Shown here: in pieces, positions 53,441 through 62,888 of the stretch
Numbering within the stretch: position 1 is the first letter of the stretch
Layout of the letters: every line of letters begins with the position of its first letter
DNA from: Sphingorhabdus sp. Alg239-R122
Lineage (GTDB): Bacteria; Pseudomonadota; Alphaproteobacteria; Sphingomonadales; Sphingomonadaceae
Direction of reading: 5' to 3'
Length of the DNA: 64,000 nt
Assembly (NCBI RefSeq): GCF_900537065.1
Contig: NZ_UNRC01000003.1
Span: 1-64,000, forward strand
Program-made: the position numbers and the translations under genes
The notes under the pieces: model-generated
Databases searched by the model: none
The model's input: only the letters and a program-made list of their open reading frames with translations
Told to the model about the DNA's origin: nothing

Positions 53441-53619
53441 GTGAGAGCCTTTCCTTTCCTGCAGATTTAATTGTTCGCTTAAGCTTTTGCCGTGTTTGCC
53501 CTGTGCGCACAAGGGGGTGTGCATAGCCGCTACGGCATGCTGGATCACAGGTGTATCAACATTAGGCCATGTAACAGAAAATCGTGCCTCATGCGAATCA
53601 TCAACAGAGCGGTAACACC

Positions 53620-54798
53620 TTAATCCCTGGTCCCATATCCACCCTCAGGATATGGCAGGACCATCGCGCCATCGGGGCCTGCGGTAAAGGTTGTCTGTGT
53701 TGGATAGGCAAATTCGTAACCAAGTTCGTTGAATTTCTGAAGTATCTCGAGCCCGATAATATGACGACCTTCGAATACCACCTCGAAATCATCACTGACA
53801 ATGTCGAAATCCAGTTCGAAATCAATTGAACTATCGCCAAAACTGATAAAGCCTGCACGGATGAATTTTGCATTATTTGCTTCAACTATCTCTTTCAGGA
53901 TTTGCGGTATGTTACGCGCTTTTTCTGGAGAGGTTTGGTAAATTACACCGATTTTGAAACGTGTACGGCGATGTTCGAGCCGTGTGTAATTGATAATTTC
54001 CTTATCAAGAAGGTTGGTATTGGAAATGACGATTTTCTCACCTGTTACAGAGCGCAGCCATGTGCTTTTCAGTCCTGTCTTTTCGACGGTAGCGATCGTA
54101 TCGTCATACTGGATCATTTCTCCGCGCTTGAAAGGCTTGTCGAAAATAATGGCGAGCGCCGCAAACAGGTCGGAAAAGATGCCCTGTGCTGCCAGGCCGA
54201 TGGCAATGCCCCCGATACCAAGGCCTGCAATCAGGCCGGTAACATCGACTCCCAGATTGTCGAGCACGACAATAGATGCGATCGCAAACAGGCTAATGGT
54301 TACGATTAGCCTGATGATTGCCATTGCATTGACCAGCGTTTCCGAACTGTGATCCTCGCCCTCGGAAGCGCGTCGTTCGACAAAGCCCAATATCAGTTCG
54401 CGTGCCCATACTGCGACCTGGTAAGCAGCTATGATAATGAATAAGAAAGAAATAATTCTCTCTATGCCGGACGGAGTGTTGGCAAAACCAGTGACTAACC
54501 GGATTGCGAGTATGAGAATGAATACATAACCGGTCTTGCCGACCGTACGCCCGATAATAGCCCTGAACCTGAGAGGATCGTCAAGCCGCGCTGCATAGCT
54601 TTTGGCATATTTGCACAGGAAGACTAGCGCAAAGTAGATAAGCGTACCGATTGCCACCGCAACCAGTATCTCGAACTGGTTTTCGATTATCCATTGCTTT
54701 TTGCCGGCGAAAAACTCCCCGATATGACTCCATTCCAGAGGCTCTTCGACGCGTTCAATGATCGTTTTGCTGTTGGCGGCTGATAATATGTGATTCAT
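53620..54798 (-). CDS. MscS family mechanosensitive channel
   Basis: 392 residues, about five membrane segments (about 38-62, 85-110, 118-135, 165-190, 195-215) followed by the MscS pore helix and beta domain: 'GLIAGLGIGGIAIGLAAQGIFSDLFA' is the pore-lining stretch and 'FKRGEMIQYDDTIATVEKTG' starts the beta domain. Gates on membrane tension to release solutes. Larger than the 286-residue E. coli MscS. 47 nt before it on the same strand comes the end of putA. Confidence 0.93.
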   Translation of the reverse strand: MNHILSAANSKTIIERVEEPLEWSHIGEFFAGKKQWIIENQFEILVAVAIGTLIYFALVFLCKYAKSYAARLDDPLRFRAIIGRTVGKTGYVFILILAIRLVTGFANTPSGIERIISFLFIIIAAYQVAVWARELILGFVERRASEGEDHSSETLVNAMAIIRLIVTISLFAIASIVVLDNLGVDVTGLIAGLGIGGIAIGLAAQGIFSDLFAALAIIFDKPFKRGEMIQYDDTIATVEKTGLKSTWLRSVTGEKIVISNTNLLDKEIINYTRLEHRRTRFKIGVIYQTSPEKARNIPQILKEIVEANNAKFIRAGFISFGDSSIDFELDFDIVSDDFEVVFEGRHIIGLEILQKFNELGYEFAYPTQTTFTAGPDGAMVLPYPEGGYGTRD

Positions 54799-54845
54799 GC
54801 GGTCTAGCTAGGGGCAGGGCTGAAATTATGCAAGTTGCAGCTTGC

Positions 54846-57800
54846 TCAGATATCCTCATCCTCCAGGCTGAGCAGGCTGGCATTGCCGCCTGAACTGGTG
54901 GTATCAGTGGTGGTCACACGCTCGGCGCAGAAACGGTGCAGATAATGCGGCCCGCCTGCTTTTGGCCCGGTGCCCGACAGGCCTTCGCCGCCAAAAGGCT
55001 GGCTGCCAACCACGGCCCCGATCATTGACCGGTTTACATATAGATTACCGACATGGGTACGGCCTTCCACCAGTTGTCCGGCGCGGGCGATACGGCTGTG
55101 CAGACCCATTGTCAGGCCAAACCCTTTGGCGTTTACGGCCTCTACCGTGGCTTCCAGCTGTCCGGTTTTCCATGTCGCTACATGGACGAATGGCCCGAAC
55201 CATTCGTCGTTCAGGTTATCCATGCTGTCCAGCCGAATAAGAGTGGGCGGTACGAACAGGCCTTTCCCGGGTACATCCACTGTTTTGATGATATGGTCCC
55301 GCATTGATGCGCGATAAGTCATCAACCTGTCATAGGAAGGCTGGTCGATCACCGGACCGATATCAGTTGACGAAAGGGCAGGGTCGCCGACAATCAGGGC
55401 GTCCATGGCGCCCGACAACATTTCCAGTGTGCGGTCCGCTATTTCTTCCTGTAACAACAAAAGGCGTAAAGCGGAGCAACGCTGTCCGGCGGACTGAAAG
55501 CCGGAAATGATGATATCGCTAACCACTTGTTCGGGCAGCGCGGTGGAATCGACCAGCATCGCATTTAATCCGCCGGTTTCGGCAATTAATGGTACGATTG
55601 GGCGATGATCGTCGGTCACGAGTGACCGGGCAATGGCCTTGGCCGTAGGCACTGATCCCGTAAAAACAATGCCATCAATGCCGGTATGTTCGGTCAGCGC
55701 GCGGCCCATATCCGCACCGCCAATGGCGAGTTGCAGCACATCGGCAGGAATGCCCGCTTCATGTGCGAGCTGAACAGCATAAGCCGCGATCTTGGGCGTT
55801 TGCGGTGCAGGCTTGGCGATCACGCAATTGCCGGTAACCAGTGCCGCCGTCACCTGGCCCAGGAAAATGGCAAGCGGAAAATTCCACGGCGCGATTGCCG
55901 CCCATACGCCGCGCCCGTCCATACGTAGCACGTTGGTTTCACCCGTTGGGCCGGGCAGTTCAATAGGCTGCATCGCCCGCGCCTGATTGGCGTAATAATA
56001 GCAAAAATCAATTGCTTCGCGGACTTCGGCCAGCGCGTCGGGAATGGTTTTACCTGCTTCCTGCGTAGCCACGGCCATGAGCGGGCGTTGATGCTCTTCC
56101 AGCAAAGCTGCCAGCCGGTCGAGACAGTCGGCACGTTCCTCTACAGGAGTCTTGTCCCATGATCGGAACGCTGCTTTGGCGCTGCCGACCATAGTCTCAA
56201 CATCGGCGCTGTCGGAAATGGAAATATCAACCTGCTGCCGCACATCTTTTGCAACTTCGGCCAGTATCTTGCGGTCATCCAGATCGATGCCGGTGCTGTT
56301 GTCGCGCGCAGGCTGGAACAGGTCACGGGGCAGGGGGATACTCGGGTGGCGCGTACCGCCATATTTGACCACCGTGTCAAGCGGATCACCGAGCAGTTCG
56401 ACATCGCTTTTGCTCTCATCTGCGAGCTGATGCACAAAGCTGCTGTTCGCGCCATTCTCCAGAAGGCGGCGCACCAGATAGGCGAGCAGGTCACTATGTC
56501 CGCCCACAGGCGCGTAGATGCGGCAGTGATAGCCATCCTGCCGCACCATATTTTCATAAAGGCCTTCGCCCATACCGTGCAGGCGCTGGAATTCAAAACT
56601 ATCCTTGGGTGTGTTCTGTTCATTTGCCCAGTTGATGATAGTGGCCACCGTTTGCGCATTGTGGCTGGCAAAAGCGGGTTCAATATGACTGTAATCCAGC
56701 AGGTCGCGTGCGCAGGCAAGGTAGGACACGTCGGTCGCAGGCTTGCGGGTGAACAGCGGATAATCGTTAAGGCCTTTTTCCTGCGTATATTTGATTTCGC
56801 TGTCCCAATAGGCGCCTTTGACAAGCCGCACTTTAATCCGCTTGCCTGTGTCTCTACCCAGTGCATTGGCCCAGCCGCACACGGCGCGGGCACGTTTGGA
56901 ATAAGCCTGCACCGCCATGCCAAACCCATCCCAGCCTTTCAGGTCCGCGTGCGAAGCCGCACCCTTGATAATGTCCAGGCTCATAATGAGGCGTTCGGAT
57001 TCTTCGGCATCGACCGTGAGCGCAATGTCGTGCGCTTTTGCCTTGCGGCCTAATGCGGTCAGCATGTCAGTGAGCGCGGGTACACAAATATCCGATTGTG
57101 CGGCTTCATAGCGCGGGTGCAGTGCGGAGAGTTTGACCGAAATGCCGTGCCCACTGGTACTTTTCTTGCCAATCGCATCAATCGCATCGGCATAGGCGTC
57201 ATAATAGCGTTCTGCATCCTCATAAGTGCGGGCCGCTTCGCCCAGCATATCAAAACTGGCTGTGAAACCGCGATTGGCTTTTTTGTCCATGCGTTGCATG
57301 GCTTCTGCGATGGTCCGGCCCATGACGAACACCTCGCCCATCAACCGCATGGCCGCGCCAACCGATTGCCGTACGAAAGGCTCACCGCTCCGAGAGATTA
57401 GACGCTTCAACGTGCTTGCCTGCGGATCGCTCGATAGAACGGCGCGGCCCAGAACCAGCCCCCATGTTGCGCTGTTCACCAGCGCGCTTGATGACTTGCC
57501 GCTATGTGAGCGCCAGTCGGCATCACCAATCTTGTCGGCGATCAACCGGTCGGCCGTTTCCGGATCGGGCACACGCAAAAATGCTTCGGCCAGCGAGAGC
57601 AAGGCAATCCCCTCCGCGCTGTTCATCCGGTATTCCTGCAGAAACTGGTTCACCCAGCCGGAAGACTGCGCGGCGCGCAGTTCGGCAAGCAGGCCGTAAG
57701 CAATATCGAGTGTTGTGGCTTCGGCTTCTTCACCGTTGCGCGCACGTTCGACCAGAGGCATCAGCACATCGGGCTCGGATAAACGATGCAGACGGCGCAT

Positions 57801-57854
57801 TTCTGCGCGTGCCTCTGCCATGGAGGAAATCGGGTAGGAAATAGAAGATGCCAT
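54846..57854 (-). CDS. putA: Bifunctional proline dehydrogenase / P5C dehydrogenase PutA
   Basis: 1002 residues, the short PutA type. N-terminal proline dehydrogenase barrel (about 60-480) using FAD ('GISVKLSALHPRYEAAQ', 'VRLVKGAYWDSEIK', 'YAPVGGHSDLLAYLVRRLLE'), then an aldehyde dehydrogenase domain (about 500-985) with 'WNFPLAIFLGQVTAALVTGN', the catalytic Cys in 'SAGQRCSAL' and Glu in 'IAETGGLNAM'. No ribbon-helix-helix domain, so it should not act as its own repressor. Turns proline to glutamate. Confidence 0.96.
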   Translation of the reverse strand: MASSISYPISSMAEARAEMRRLHRLSEPDVLMPLVERARNGEEAEATTLDIAYGLLAELRAAQSSGWVNQFLQEYRMNSAEGIALLSLAEAFLRVPDPETADRLIADKIGDADWRSHSGKSSSALVNSATWGLVLGRAVLSSDPQASTLKRLISRSGEPFVRQSVGAAMRLMGEVFVMGRTIAEAMQRMDKKANRGFTASFDMLGEAARTYEDAERYYDAYADAIDAIGKKSTSGHGISVKLSALHPRYEAAQSDICVPALTDMLTALGRKAKAHDIALTVDAEESERLIMSLDIIKGAASHADLKGWDGFGMAVQAYSKRARAVCGWANALGRDTGKRIKVRLVKGAYWDSEIKYTQEKGLNDYPLFTRKPATDVSYLACARDLLDYSHIEPAFASHNAQTVATIINWANEQNTPKDSFEFQRLHGMGEGLYENMVRQDGYHCRIYAPVGGHSDLLAYLVRRLLENGANSSFVHQLADESKSDVELLGDPLDTVVKYGGTRHPSIPLPRDLFQPARDNSTGIDLDDRKILAEVAKDVRQQVDISISDSADVETMVGSAKAAFRSWDKTPVEERADCLDRLAALLEEHQRPLMAVATQEAGKTIPDALAEVREAIDFCYYYANQARAMQPIELPGPTGETNVLRMDGRGVWAAIAPWNFPLAIFLGQVTAALVTGNCVIAKPAPQTPKIAAYAVQLAHEAGIPADVLQLAIGGADMGRALTEHTGIDGIVFTGSVPTAKAIARSLVTDDHRPIVPLIAETGGLNAMLVDSTALPEQVVSDIIISGFQSAGQRCSALRLLLLQEEIADRTLEMLSGAMDALIVGDPALSSTDIGPVIDQPSYDRLMTYRASMRDHIIKTVDVPGKGLFVPPTLIRLDSMDNLNDEWFGPFVHVATWKTGQLEATVEAVNAKGFGLTMGLHSRIARAGQLVEGRTHVGNLYVNRSMIGAVVGSQPFGGEGLSGTGPKAGGPHYLHRFCAERVTTTDTTSSGGNASLLSLEDEDI

Positions 57855-58013
57855 AAGCGACTCGCATAAAAATGTTACGCCCGCCGGTAACCTGTCGCTG
57901 CTATCAGCTATATCGCATATTTATCAACCATAGTGTGCTGACGGTGCTAATATAATTATCACACCATATGCCAGTGCCCTTCATGGCTAGAAGGTGTTTT
58001 GGAACGCGCATAC

Positions 58014-58051
58014 GAAAAAATCGCGGCAATCCCTGATGGATTACCGCGATT
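58014..58051 (-). terminator. Terminator of rpmB
   Basis: AATCGCGG(C)AATCC-CTGAT-GGATT(A)CCGCGATT at 58019-58051, 13 pairs with one mismatch. On the - strand the stem is followed by TTTTTTCG. It begins 27 nt after the rpmB stop. Confidence 0.9.
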
Positions 58052-58078
58052 CGTTTTCGCTTAAAGCCTGATATGGTT

Positions 58079-58366
58079 TTAGGAGGCAGCGTCTGCTTTT
58101 TGCAGTTCGCGTTTTACCTTAAGGGCATTTTTGCTGAGCTTGCTGTCTGCTGTTTTCAGCAGCCAGTTGTCCAGTCCGCCATTATGCTCAACTGAACGCA
58201 AACCCGCGGTAGACACGCGGAATTTGATGCTGCGGTCGAGTTTTTCGGACAGCAGGGTCACTTTCTGCAGGTTCGGCAGGAAAACCCGCTTTGTACGGTT
58301 GTTGGCGTGTGACACATTGTTACCCACCATGCGGCCTTTGCCGGTCAGTTCGCAAATACGCGACAT
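58079..58366 (-). CDS. rpmB: Ribosomal protein bL28
   Basis: 95 residues; '[27 protein letters not shown]' is the invariant N-terminal region and '[22 protein letters not shown]' the middle. The C terminus is extended as in Alphaproteobacteria. Own terminator downstream. Confidence 0.98.
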   Translation of the reverse strand: MSRICELTGKGRMVGNNVSHANNRTKRVFLPNLQKVTLLSEKLDRSIKFRVSTAGLRSVEHNGGLDNWLLKTADSKLSKNALKVKRELQKADAAS

Positions 58367-58512
58367 TGTTCTAATCCCAATAATCTGTGTAAGAAAGAGC
58401 GGTCCAATAGCGCCCAGGCGGCGCTACGTCAACATTAGAGTCACCTTAAAATGCGATGAAGCGGAACTTTTTCGGCTCTTTTCCCGCAAGTATATAAACA
58501 ACAGGAGGCATC

Positions 58513-58683
58513 ATGATTATATTGAAAATATTACTCGCCATTTTCCTGCCGCCGCTGGGCGTAGCTGTGAATGAAGGGATTAGCCAGAATTTCTGGATAT
58601 GCCTGTTGCTTACGGTACTGGGCTATATTCCGGGCGTCATATTTGCACTCTATGTGCTTTTGGCGGCGCGCACCAGTATATAG
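58513..58683 (+). CDS. Pmp3/YqaE family small membrane protein
   Basis: 56 residues, 58513-58683, with an AGGAGG ribosome site 4 nt before the ATG. Two membrane segments separated by a short loop: 'LLAIFLPPLGVAVNEGI' and 'FWICLLLTVLGYIPGVIFAL', the Pmp3/YqaE signature (FLPP.GV..., LGYIPG.I.A.Y). Members affect membrane potential and stress tolerance in fungi, plants and bacteria. It reads right, 146 nt from rpmB. Confidence 0.93.
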   Translation: MIILKILLAIFLPPLGVAVNEGISQNFWICLLLTVLGYIPGVIFALYVLLAARTSI

Positions 58684-58736
58684 ACAGCGATTGAGGGCTG
58701 GACGGAACGCGATATTTCATCCACAGCTTGCGTGTC

Positions 58737-59192
58737 ATGTCGCTAGAAACCGCTCGAAATTATATGGCGCAAGCGCTGAGCCTGGCCAGGCAAGCCTCCG
58801 ATATGGGGGAAGTGCCGGTTGGCGCGATCATCGTCAGAAATGGTGAAGTCATAGCTCAGGGCCACAATGCGCCGCGCGCTTTACATGACCCCACTGCGCA
58901 CGCCGAGATTGGGGCAATACGCAGCGCGGCGCTGGCATTGGGAAATGACCGATTAACCGATTGCGACCTGTGGGTAACACTGGAACCGTGCGCCATGTGT
59001 GCAGGGGCAATCGCACATGCGCGTATCAGGCGCCTCTACTACGGGGCCTCAGACCCCAAAGGTGGGGCTGTGGAACATGGACCGCGTGTATTTGAGCAGG
59101 ACACGACATTGCACAGACCGGAAGTCTATGATGGCATTTTTGCGGATGAAGCAGCCGATCTGCTGAAGGGTTTTTTCGCGGCGCGGCGGTAG
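58737..59192 (+). CDS. tadA: tRNA adenosine deaminase TadA
   Basis: 151 residues from ATG 58737 (TTG 58728 would add three). Deaminates A34 of tRNA-Arg(ACG) to inosine. Zinc deaminase motifs 'HAEIGAIR' (H-A-E) and 'TLEPCAMCAGAI' (P-C-x2-C), and 'GASDPKGGAVEHG' as in TadA. The family also contains guanine and cytosine deaminases, but this pattern is TadA. Confidence 0.92.
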   Translation: MSLETARNYMAQALSLARQASDMGEVPVGAIIVRNGEVIAQGHNAPRALHDPTAHAEIGAIRSAALALGNDRLTDCDLWVTLEPCAMCAGAIAHARIRRLYYGASDPKGGAVEHGPRVFEQDTTLHRPEVYDGIFADEAADLLKGFFAARR

Positions 59193-59207
59193 TGTTTAAT
59201 GCGCTTT

Positions 59208-60008
59208 TTAATGCACAAAACGAGCAACAACATCACGGTAACTGCGGCTCACCTTCACCTGCGCACCTGATTCAAGGATCAGGAAACACTCGCCATTGGT
59301 ATGCGGTTTGACTTGCCGGACCTGGCCCAGATTGACGATTGTCGAGCGGTGAACACGCTGAAAATGGCGCGGGTCAAGCCGTTTTTCGAGATCTTTCATG
59401 GTTTCGCGCAGGATCAGTGAATTGTCGGCCGTATAGATGCACATATAATCACCCGCGGCATCGATACGTTCAATTGTATCCACATCGACGCGGAAAATCT
59501 GTCCTCTATCCTTGATATTGATGAGTTTTTCGTAACGACTTGATGTTGCAACATCGTCTTCGTCCTCAAATTTCTCCATTTCTTCAGGAGCGACTTCGGC
59601 AAGTACGTTTTTCAGCTTCTCGACCTCTTCGGCGCCGCGTTTTTCCGTCAGCCTTACCCGTACGCGTTCCAGCGCGTCGGCAAGCCGGTCGTCTTCGACA
59701 GGCTTCATAAGATAATCGACCGCTTCGGCTTCAAACGCGCGTAATGCGTGATCGGAATAAGCTGTGCAGAATACGAATAGGGGTGGTTCGATTTCCATAA
59801 CGCCTTTGACAACCGAAAATCCATCAAACCCTGGCATCTGTATATCGAGAAAAACCAGATCGGGCTTGAGTGTCTTGATCTTGCGAATGGCCTCGCGCCC
59901 GTTCAGGCAGGTGTCGATAATTTCGACATCTTCATATTTTTCAAGACGTAACTCCATGCCTTGAATAGCCAGTTTTTCGTCATCAACCAGAATTGTGCGT
60001 ATCGTCAT
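59208..60008 (-). CDS. LytTR response regulator
   Basis: 266 residues: receiver domain (about 1-120) with phosphoacceptor Asp in 'PDLVFLDIQMPGFDG', Lys in 'LMKPVEDDRL', a charged linker, and a LytTR DNA-binding domain (about 160-266, 'YMCIYTADNSLILRETMKDL', 'FQRVHRSTIVNLGQVRQV'). Overlaps the kinase gene by 4 nt. AlgR/LytR type; target genes are not evident here. Confidence 0.93.
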   Translation of the reverse strand: MTIRTILVDDEKLAIQGMELRLEKYEDVEIIDTCLNGREAIRKIKTLKPDLVFLDIQMPGFDGFSVVKGVMEIEPPLFVFCTAYSDHALRAFEAEAVDYLMKPVEDDRLADALERVRVRLTEKRGAEEVEKLKNVLAEVAPEEMEKFEDEDDVATSSRYEKLINIKDRGQIFRVDVDTIERIDAAGDYMCIYTADNSLILRETMKDLEKRLDPRHFQRVHRSTIVNLGQVRQVKPHTNGECFLILESGAQVKVSRSYRDVVARFVH

Positions 60009-61183
60009 TTCAATTGCCTTTGTTCCCGCTTTTCAAACGGAATTTCTATTATAACCGAAAAACCGCCTTTTGGGGAGGAGCGGGCTTCGAATAAATGGTC
60101 CTCGCCATAAGCCTGTGACAGGCGGTCGCGGATGTTCGCAAGGCCCACGCCTGTTGAGGCATCAACGGAATGTGCCGGACCTGCTTCTGTCACCATGTTC
60201 GCTCCATCCGTATTTTGCAATCCGGGGCCGGTATCAGAGACGGTGATGCGAAGTTTCGGCCCGACAAGCTGAGCGATAACATTGATATCAGCCCCGCTTT
60301 CCTGCGGCGTCACAGCATATTTGATGGCGTTCTCCACCAATGGTTGCAGTAATAATGAAGGCAGCAAGCCTTCTTTCGCGGCATCGTCTATTTCAAAATA
60401 GGCGCGCAGGCGGTCTTCGAACCGCATCTTTTCTATATCGAGATAGAGCTTGAGAGTTTCAACCTCTTGCGCGACAGTCACCCGCCCGGTGGGCTCATTG
60501 GCCAGTGTATAGCGCAGGAAAGATGACAGGCGCGACAGCATGGCATTGGCGGGCTCAGTCTGTTTAAGCAGCACAAGTGTCGAGATGCTGTTCAGTGTAT
60601 TGAACAAAAAGTGCGGGTTAAGCTGGTATCGGAGCATCGCAAGTTGCGCGCTGGTGGCTTGGTTTTCCAGCCGGGACAGCTGGTCTGCCTGTTCTTCGAC
60701 CTGCAGAAAATAATTAATAGCATAATAGAGCGCGGACCATGCACCGAGCAGGGTAAGGTTGAGGTACATGGTTCCAAGGGCAAAGCCGGTAAGCGTCGTG
60801 TTTGACCCCTGGCGGTATATAGTGAGCACCCAGGCGTCTATCAGCGCGCAGATCAATGCCATTGCGATCAGGACCAGGCCAGTTACGCCCCATGTCACAA
60901 GCGGCCTACGGTTGATGAGATTGCGATATATGACCGCCAGCACCAGCGATGCCGAATATCCGGTAATTGTAGCAACTAGTACGACAAGCAGGAAATCTGC
61001 CTGTTGTCCATTGGCTATGCCCGATACGGCGCGCAGCACCATGGCACCTGCCCAACCGGCAAATTGCAGATACCAGAAGGCCCGGTTTTTATCAGCAAAA
61101 AACGGGGCAGGTTTTATTGGCAGAACGGCCATATGAGAAGGCATAAAGTCTTTTTGGAATATCGAACCTATTTTGTCACGCAT
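60005..61183 (-). CDS. LytS/YehU-type sensor histidine kinase
   Basis: 392 residues from ATG 61183 ('MRDKIGSIFQKDF'); the open frame upstream is not supported. Several membrane helices (about 30-165) form the sensor part, then a His_kinase domain with 'LRYQLNPHFLFNTLNSISTL' holding the phospho-His, and an ATPase domain with 'PLVENAIKYAV', 'VSDTGPGL' and 'GVGLANIRDRL'. Pairs with the LytTR regulator whose start it overlaps. Confidence 0.93.
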   Translation of the reverse strand: MRDKIGSIFQKDFMPSHMAVLPIKPAPFFADKNRAFWYLQFAGWAGAMVLRAVSGIANGQQADFLLVVLVATITGYSASLVLAVIYRNLINRRPLVTWGVTGLVLIAMALICALIDAWVLTIYRQGSNTTLTGFALGTMYLNLTLLGAWSALYYAINYFLQVEEQADQLSRLENQATSAQLAMLRYQLNPHFLFNTLNSISTLVLLKQTEPANAMLSRLSSFLRYTLANEPTGRVTVAQEVETLKLYLDIEKMRFEDRLRAYFEIDDAAKEGLLPSLLLQPLVENAIKYAVTPQESGADINVIAQLVGPKLRITVSDTGPGLQNTDGANMVTEAGPAHSVDASTGVGLANIRDRLSQAYGEDHLFEARSSPKGGFSVIIEIPFEKREQRQLK

Positions 61184-61246
61184 GATTTTCCATTTTTGCC
61201 GCTCTGCTATAATGTCGTGGCGAACATGCGGATAAGGAGCGCGGAC

Positions 61247-61843
61247 ATGAACGACCAGGTGAAAACAGGTGATATCGAGGCGCAAGCGGGTTTTTCTGCC
61301 ATGACAGAAGGAACTGCCAAAGACTGGCAGGTGATAGCCAGTCATTTTGGGCCGTTTGCAGGGAAGGTTGGGGAACGCGTACTGGAACATCTGAAGCTGC
61401 TTGACGGTGATTATGGCGGCTTTCCGATCGACCGGCTGCAACATAGCCTGCAAACGGCGACTCGTGCACATCGCGACGGGCGCGATGAACCTTATGTGGT
61501 CATGGCCCTGCTGCACGACATTGGGGATACTCTAGGCAGCTATAATCATCCCGACATTGCCGCGGCGATCCTGAAACCTTTTGTAAGTGAGAAATTGCAC
61601 TGGATCACTGAAAAGCATGGAATTTTCCAGGGCTATTATTTCTTCCATCACCTGGGGCAGGACCGGGACATGCGTGAGCAGTATCGCGGGCACAAATATT
61701 TTGATGCCTGCGCAGAATTCTGCGAAAAATATGACCAGGCGGCTTTTGACCCGGAGTATGACAGCCTGCCGCTCGAATTTTTCGAACCCATGGTAATGCG
61801 TGTTATGGCACAGCCGATCAATTCAATATATGCCGGGGATTAG
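61247..61843 (+). CDS. HD-domain protein, possible diiron oxygenase
   Basis: 198 residues from ATG 61247, with AAGGAG 7 nt upstream. Single HD domain: 'RLQHSLQTATRAHRDG' (His66), 'ALLHDIGDTLG' (His90, Asp91), His101 in 'YNHPDIA', His118 and His124. The lead 'QHSLQTA' and 'E.YVVMALLHDIG' resemble the PhnZ/TmpB and myo-inositol oxygenase group, which are mixed-valence diiron oxygenases, more than nucleotide phosphohydrolases. Function is not established. Divergent from the kinase gene. Confidence 0.75.
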   Translation: MNDQVKTGDIEAQAGFSAMTEGTAKDWQVIASHFGPFAGKVGERVLEHLKLLDGDYGGFPIDRLQHSLQTATRAHRDGRDEPYVVMALLHDIGDTLGSYNHPDIAAAILKPFVSEKLHWITEKHGIFQGYYFFHHLGQDRDMREQYRGHKYFDACAEFCEKYDQAAFDPEYDSLPLEFFEPMVMRVMAQPINSIYAGD

Positions 61844-61846
61844 GCT

Positions 61847-62872
61847 CTATTCGAGTATGGCAAATTCACTGGTGAGGAGCGGCGGTGCGTAGCCTTGCGG
61901 GTTGCGGCCCATTTGGATCATCTTCGCGATTTCTTCTTCGAACAACTGCACGCGTTTTTTGTAACGGTAATGTGTCGGGGCGGACAAGACGCCTTTGCCA
62001 TGCTGTTTTCCGTAACGATTCCAGAAACGTATAGCCCCCAGCGGATCATAACCGGCATTGGCCATCAGCCAGACCGATAAACGATCGGCTTCGATCTCGG
62101 TTTGTTTGGTGAGCCGCGCACTGCGGCCAAACGCCCCGAACAGGCCGTCACTATGTCCGGCTGCTTCGAGTCGCTGTAAATGCCGTAATATATTGTGTGC
62201 CAGCTCATGCGCGATAACGGCCGCCAGTTCGTCATCATCAGCAGTATAATCCACCATGCGCGTACTGATGCTGACTAGGCGGCCATCTGCGGACGCTTCA
62301 AACTTTTTGCTAGGGATAAGCTGGAACCGGCTCTGGCAGGTTTTGACAGGTGATATGGTGATATCACGCTGTCCGTCAGTATTTGCGAGCGTGAGTTTGA
62401 CACTTCCTGCGGCAAGGGCATTTTCCCACCCGTCGCGCACGCGCACAAGACGGGCTATGCTGGCTTTATCTGAAGGTTTGCCCCGCGTGTCACTGTTTGG
62501 CAGAGGGTCCGCATTATTGATGGCGACAATACTATCATTGGCGGCAATACCGGCCTTTTGTGCTGGACTGCCCTCTGCCACTGCCAGCACCGCAATGTCG
62601 CGTGCAAAGCCATAAGCCTCACGCGCAGTGCTGCGGTCCTGATACTGGGCGATATCGTGGAGGGCCAGGCCAGCCCGCATCTCTGTGTCGCGACAAAACG
62701 GGGCGCTGCCAGAGACCAGCCGGTATCCGACGGAAAGCAAGCGGTTATCCTTGGCCTGAAGCGATTTGAAACCATCCACCCTGGCGCGTTCAAATGCCGC
62801 ACTTTGGGAAAGTGGCAGCGCGCATAGCACCATGGCAAGGATCAAAACCGTTTTTCGACCTGCCTCGATCAT
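61847..62872 (-). CDS. M48 family metallopeptidase with PDZ-like insert, exported
   Basis: 341 residues, signal peptide (about 1-25). A PDZ-like part (about 90-180, 'VLAVAEGSPAQKAGIAANDSIV') precedes the peptidase core with zinc motif 'VIAHELAHNILRH' (HExxH form HELAH) and the third ligand in 'TEIEADRLSVWLM'. Probably a periplasmic zinc protease in envelope quality control. Its stop is 3 nt from the convergent HD gene. Confidence 0.9.
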   Translation of the reverse strand: MIEAGRKTVLILAMVLCALPLSQSAAFERARVDGFKSLQAKDNRLLSVGYRLVSGSAPFCRDTEMRAGLALHDIAQYQDRSTAREAYGFARDIAVLAVAEGSPAQKAGIAANDSIVAINNADPLPNSDTRGKPSDKASIARLVRVRDGWENALAAGSVKLTLANTDGQRDITISPVKTCQSRFQLIPSKKFEASADGRLVSISTRMVDYTADDDELAAVIAHELAHNILRHLQRLEAAGHSDGLFGAFGRSARLTKQTEIEADRLSVWLMANAGYDPLGAIRFWNRYGKQHGKGVLSAPTHYRYKKRVQLFEEEIAKMIQMGRNPQGYAPPLLTSEFAILE

Positions 62873-62888
62873 ATCTGCCCCGAAAATG

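Noticed and set aside
61184-61516. N-terminal extension of the histidine kinase
   Set aside because: It covers the divergent HD gene and its control region, and the translation is not kinase-like.
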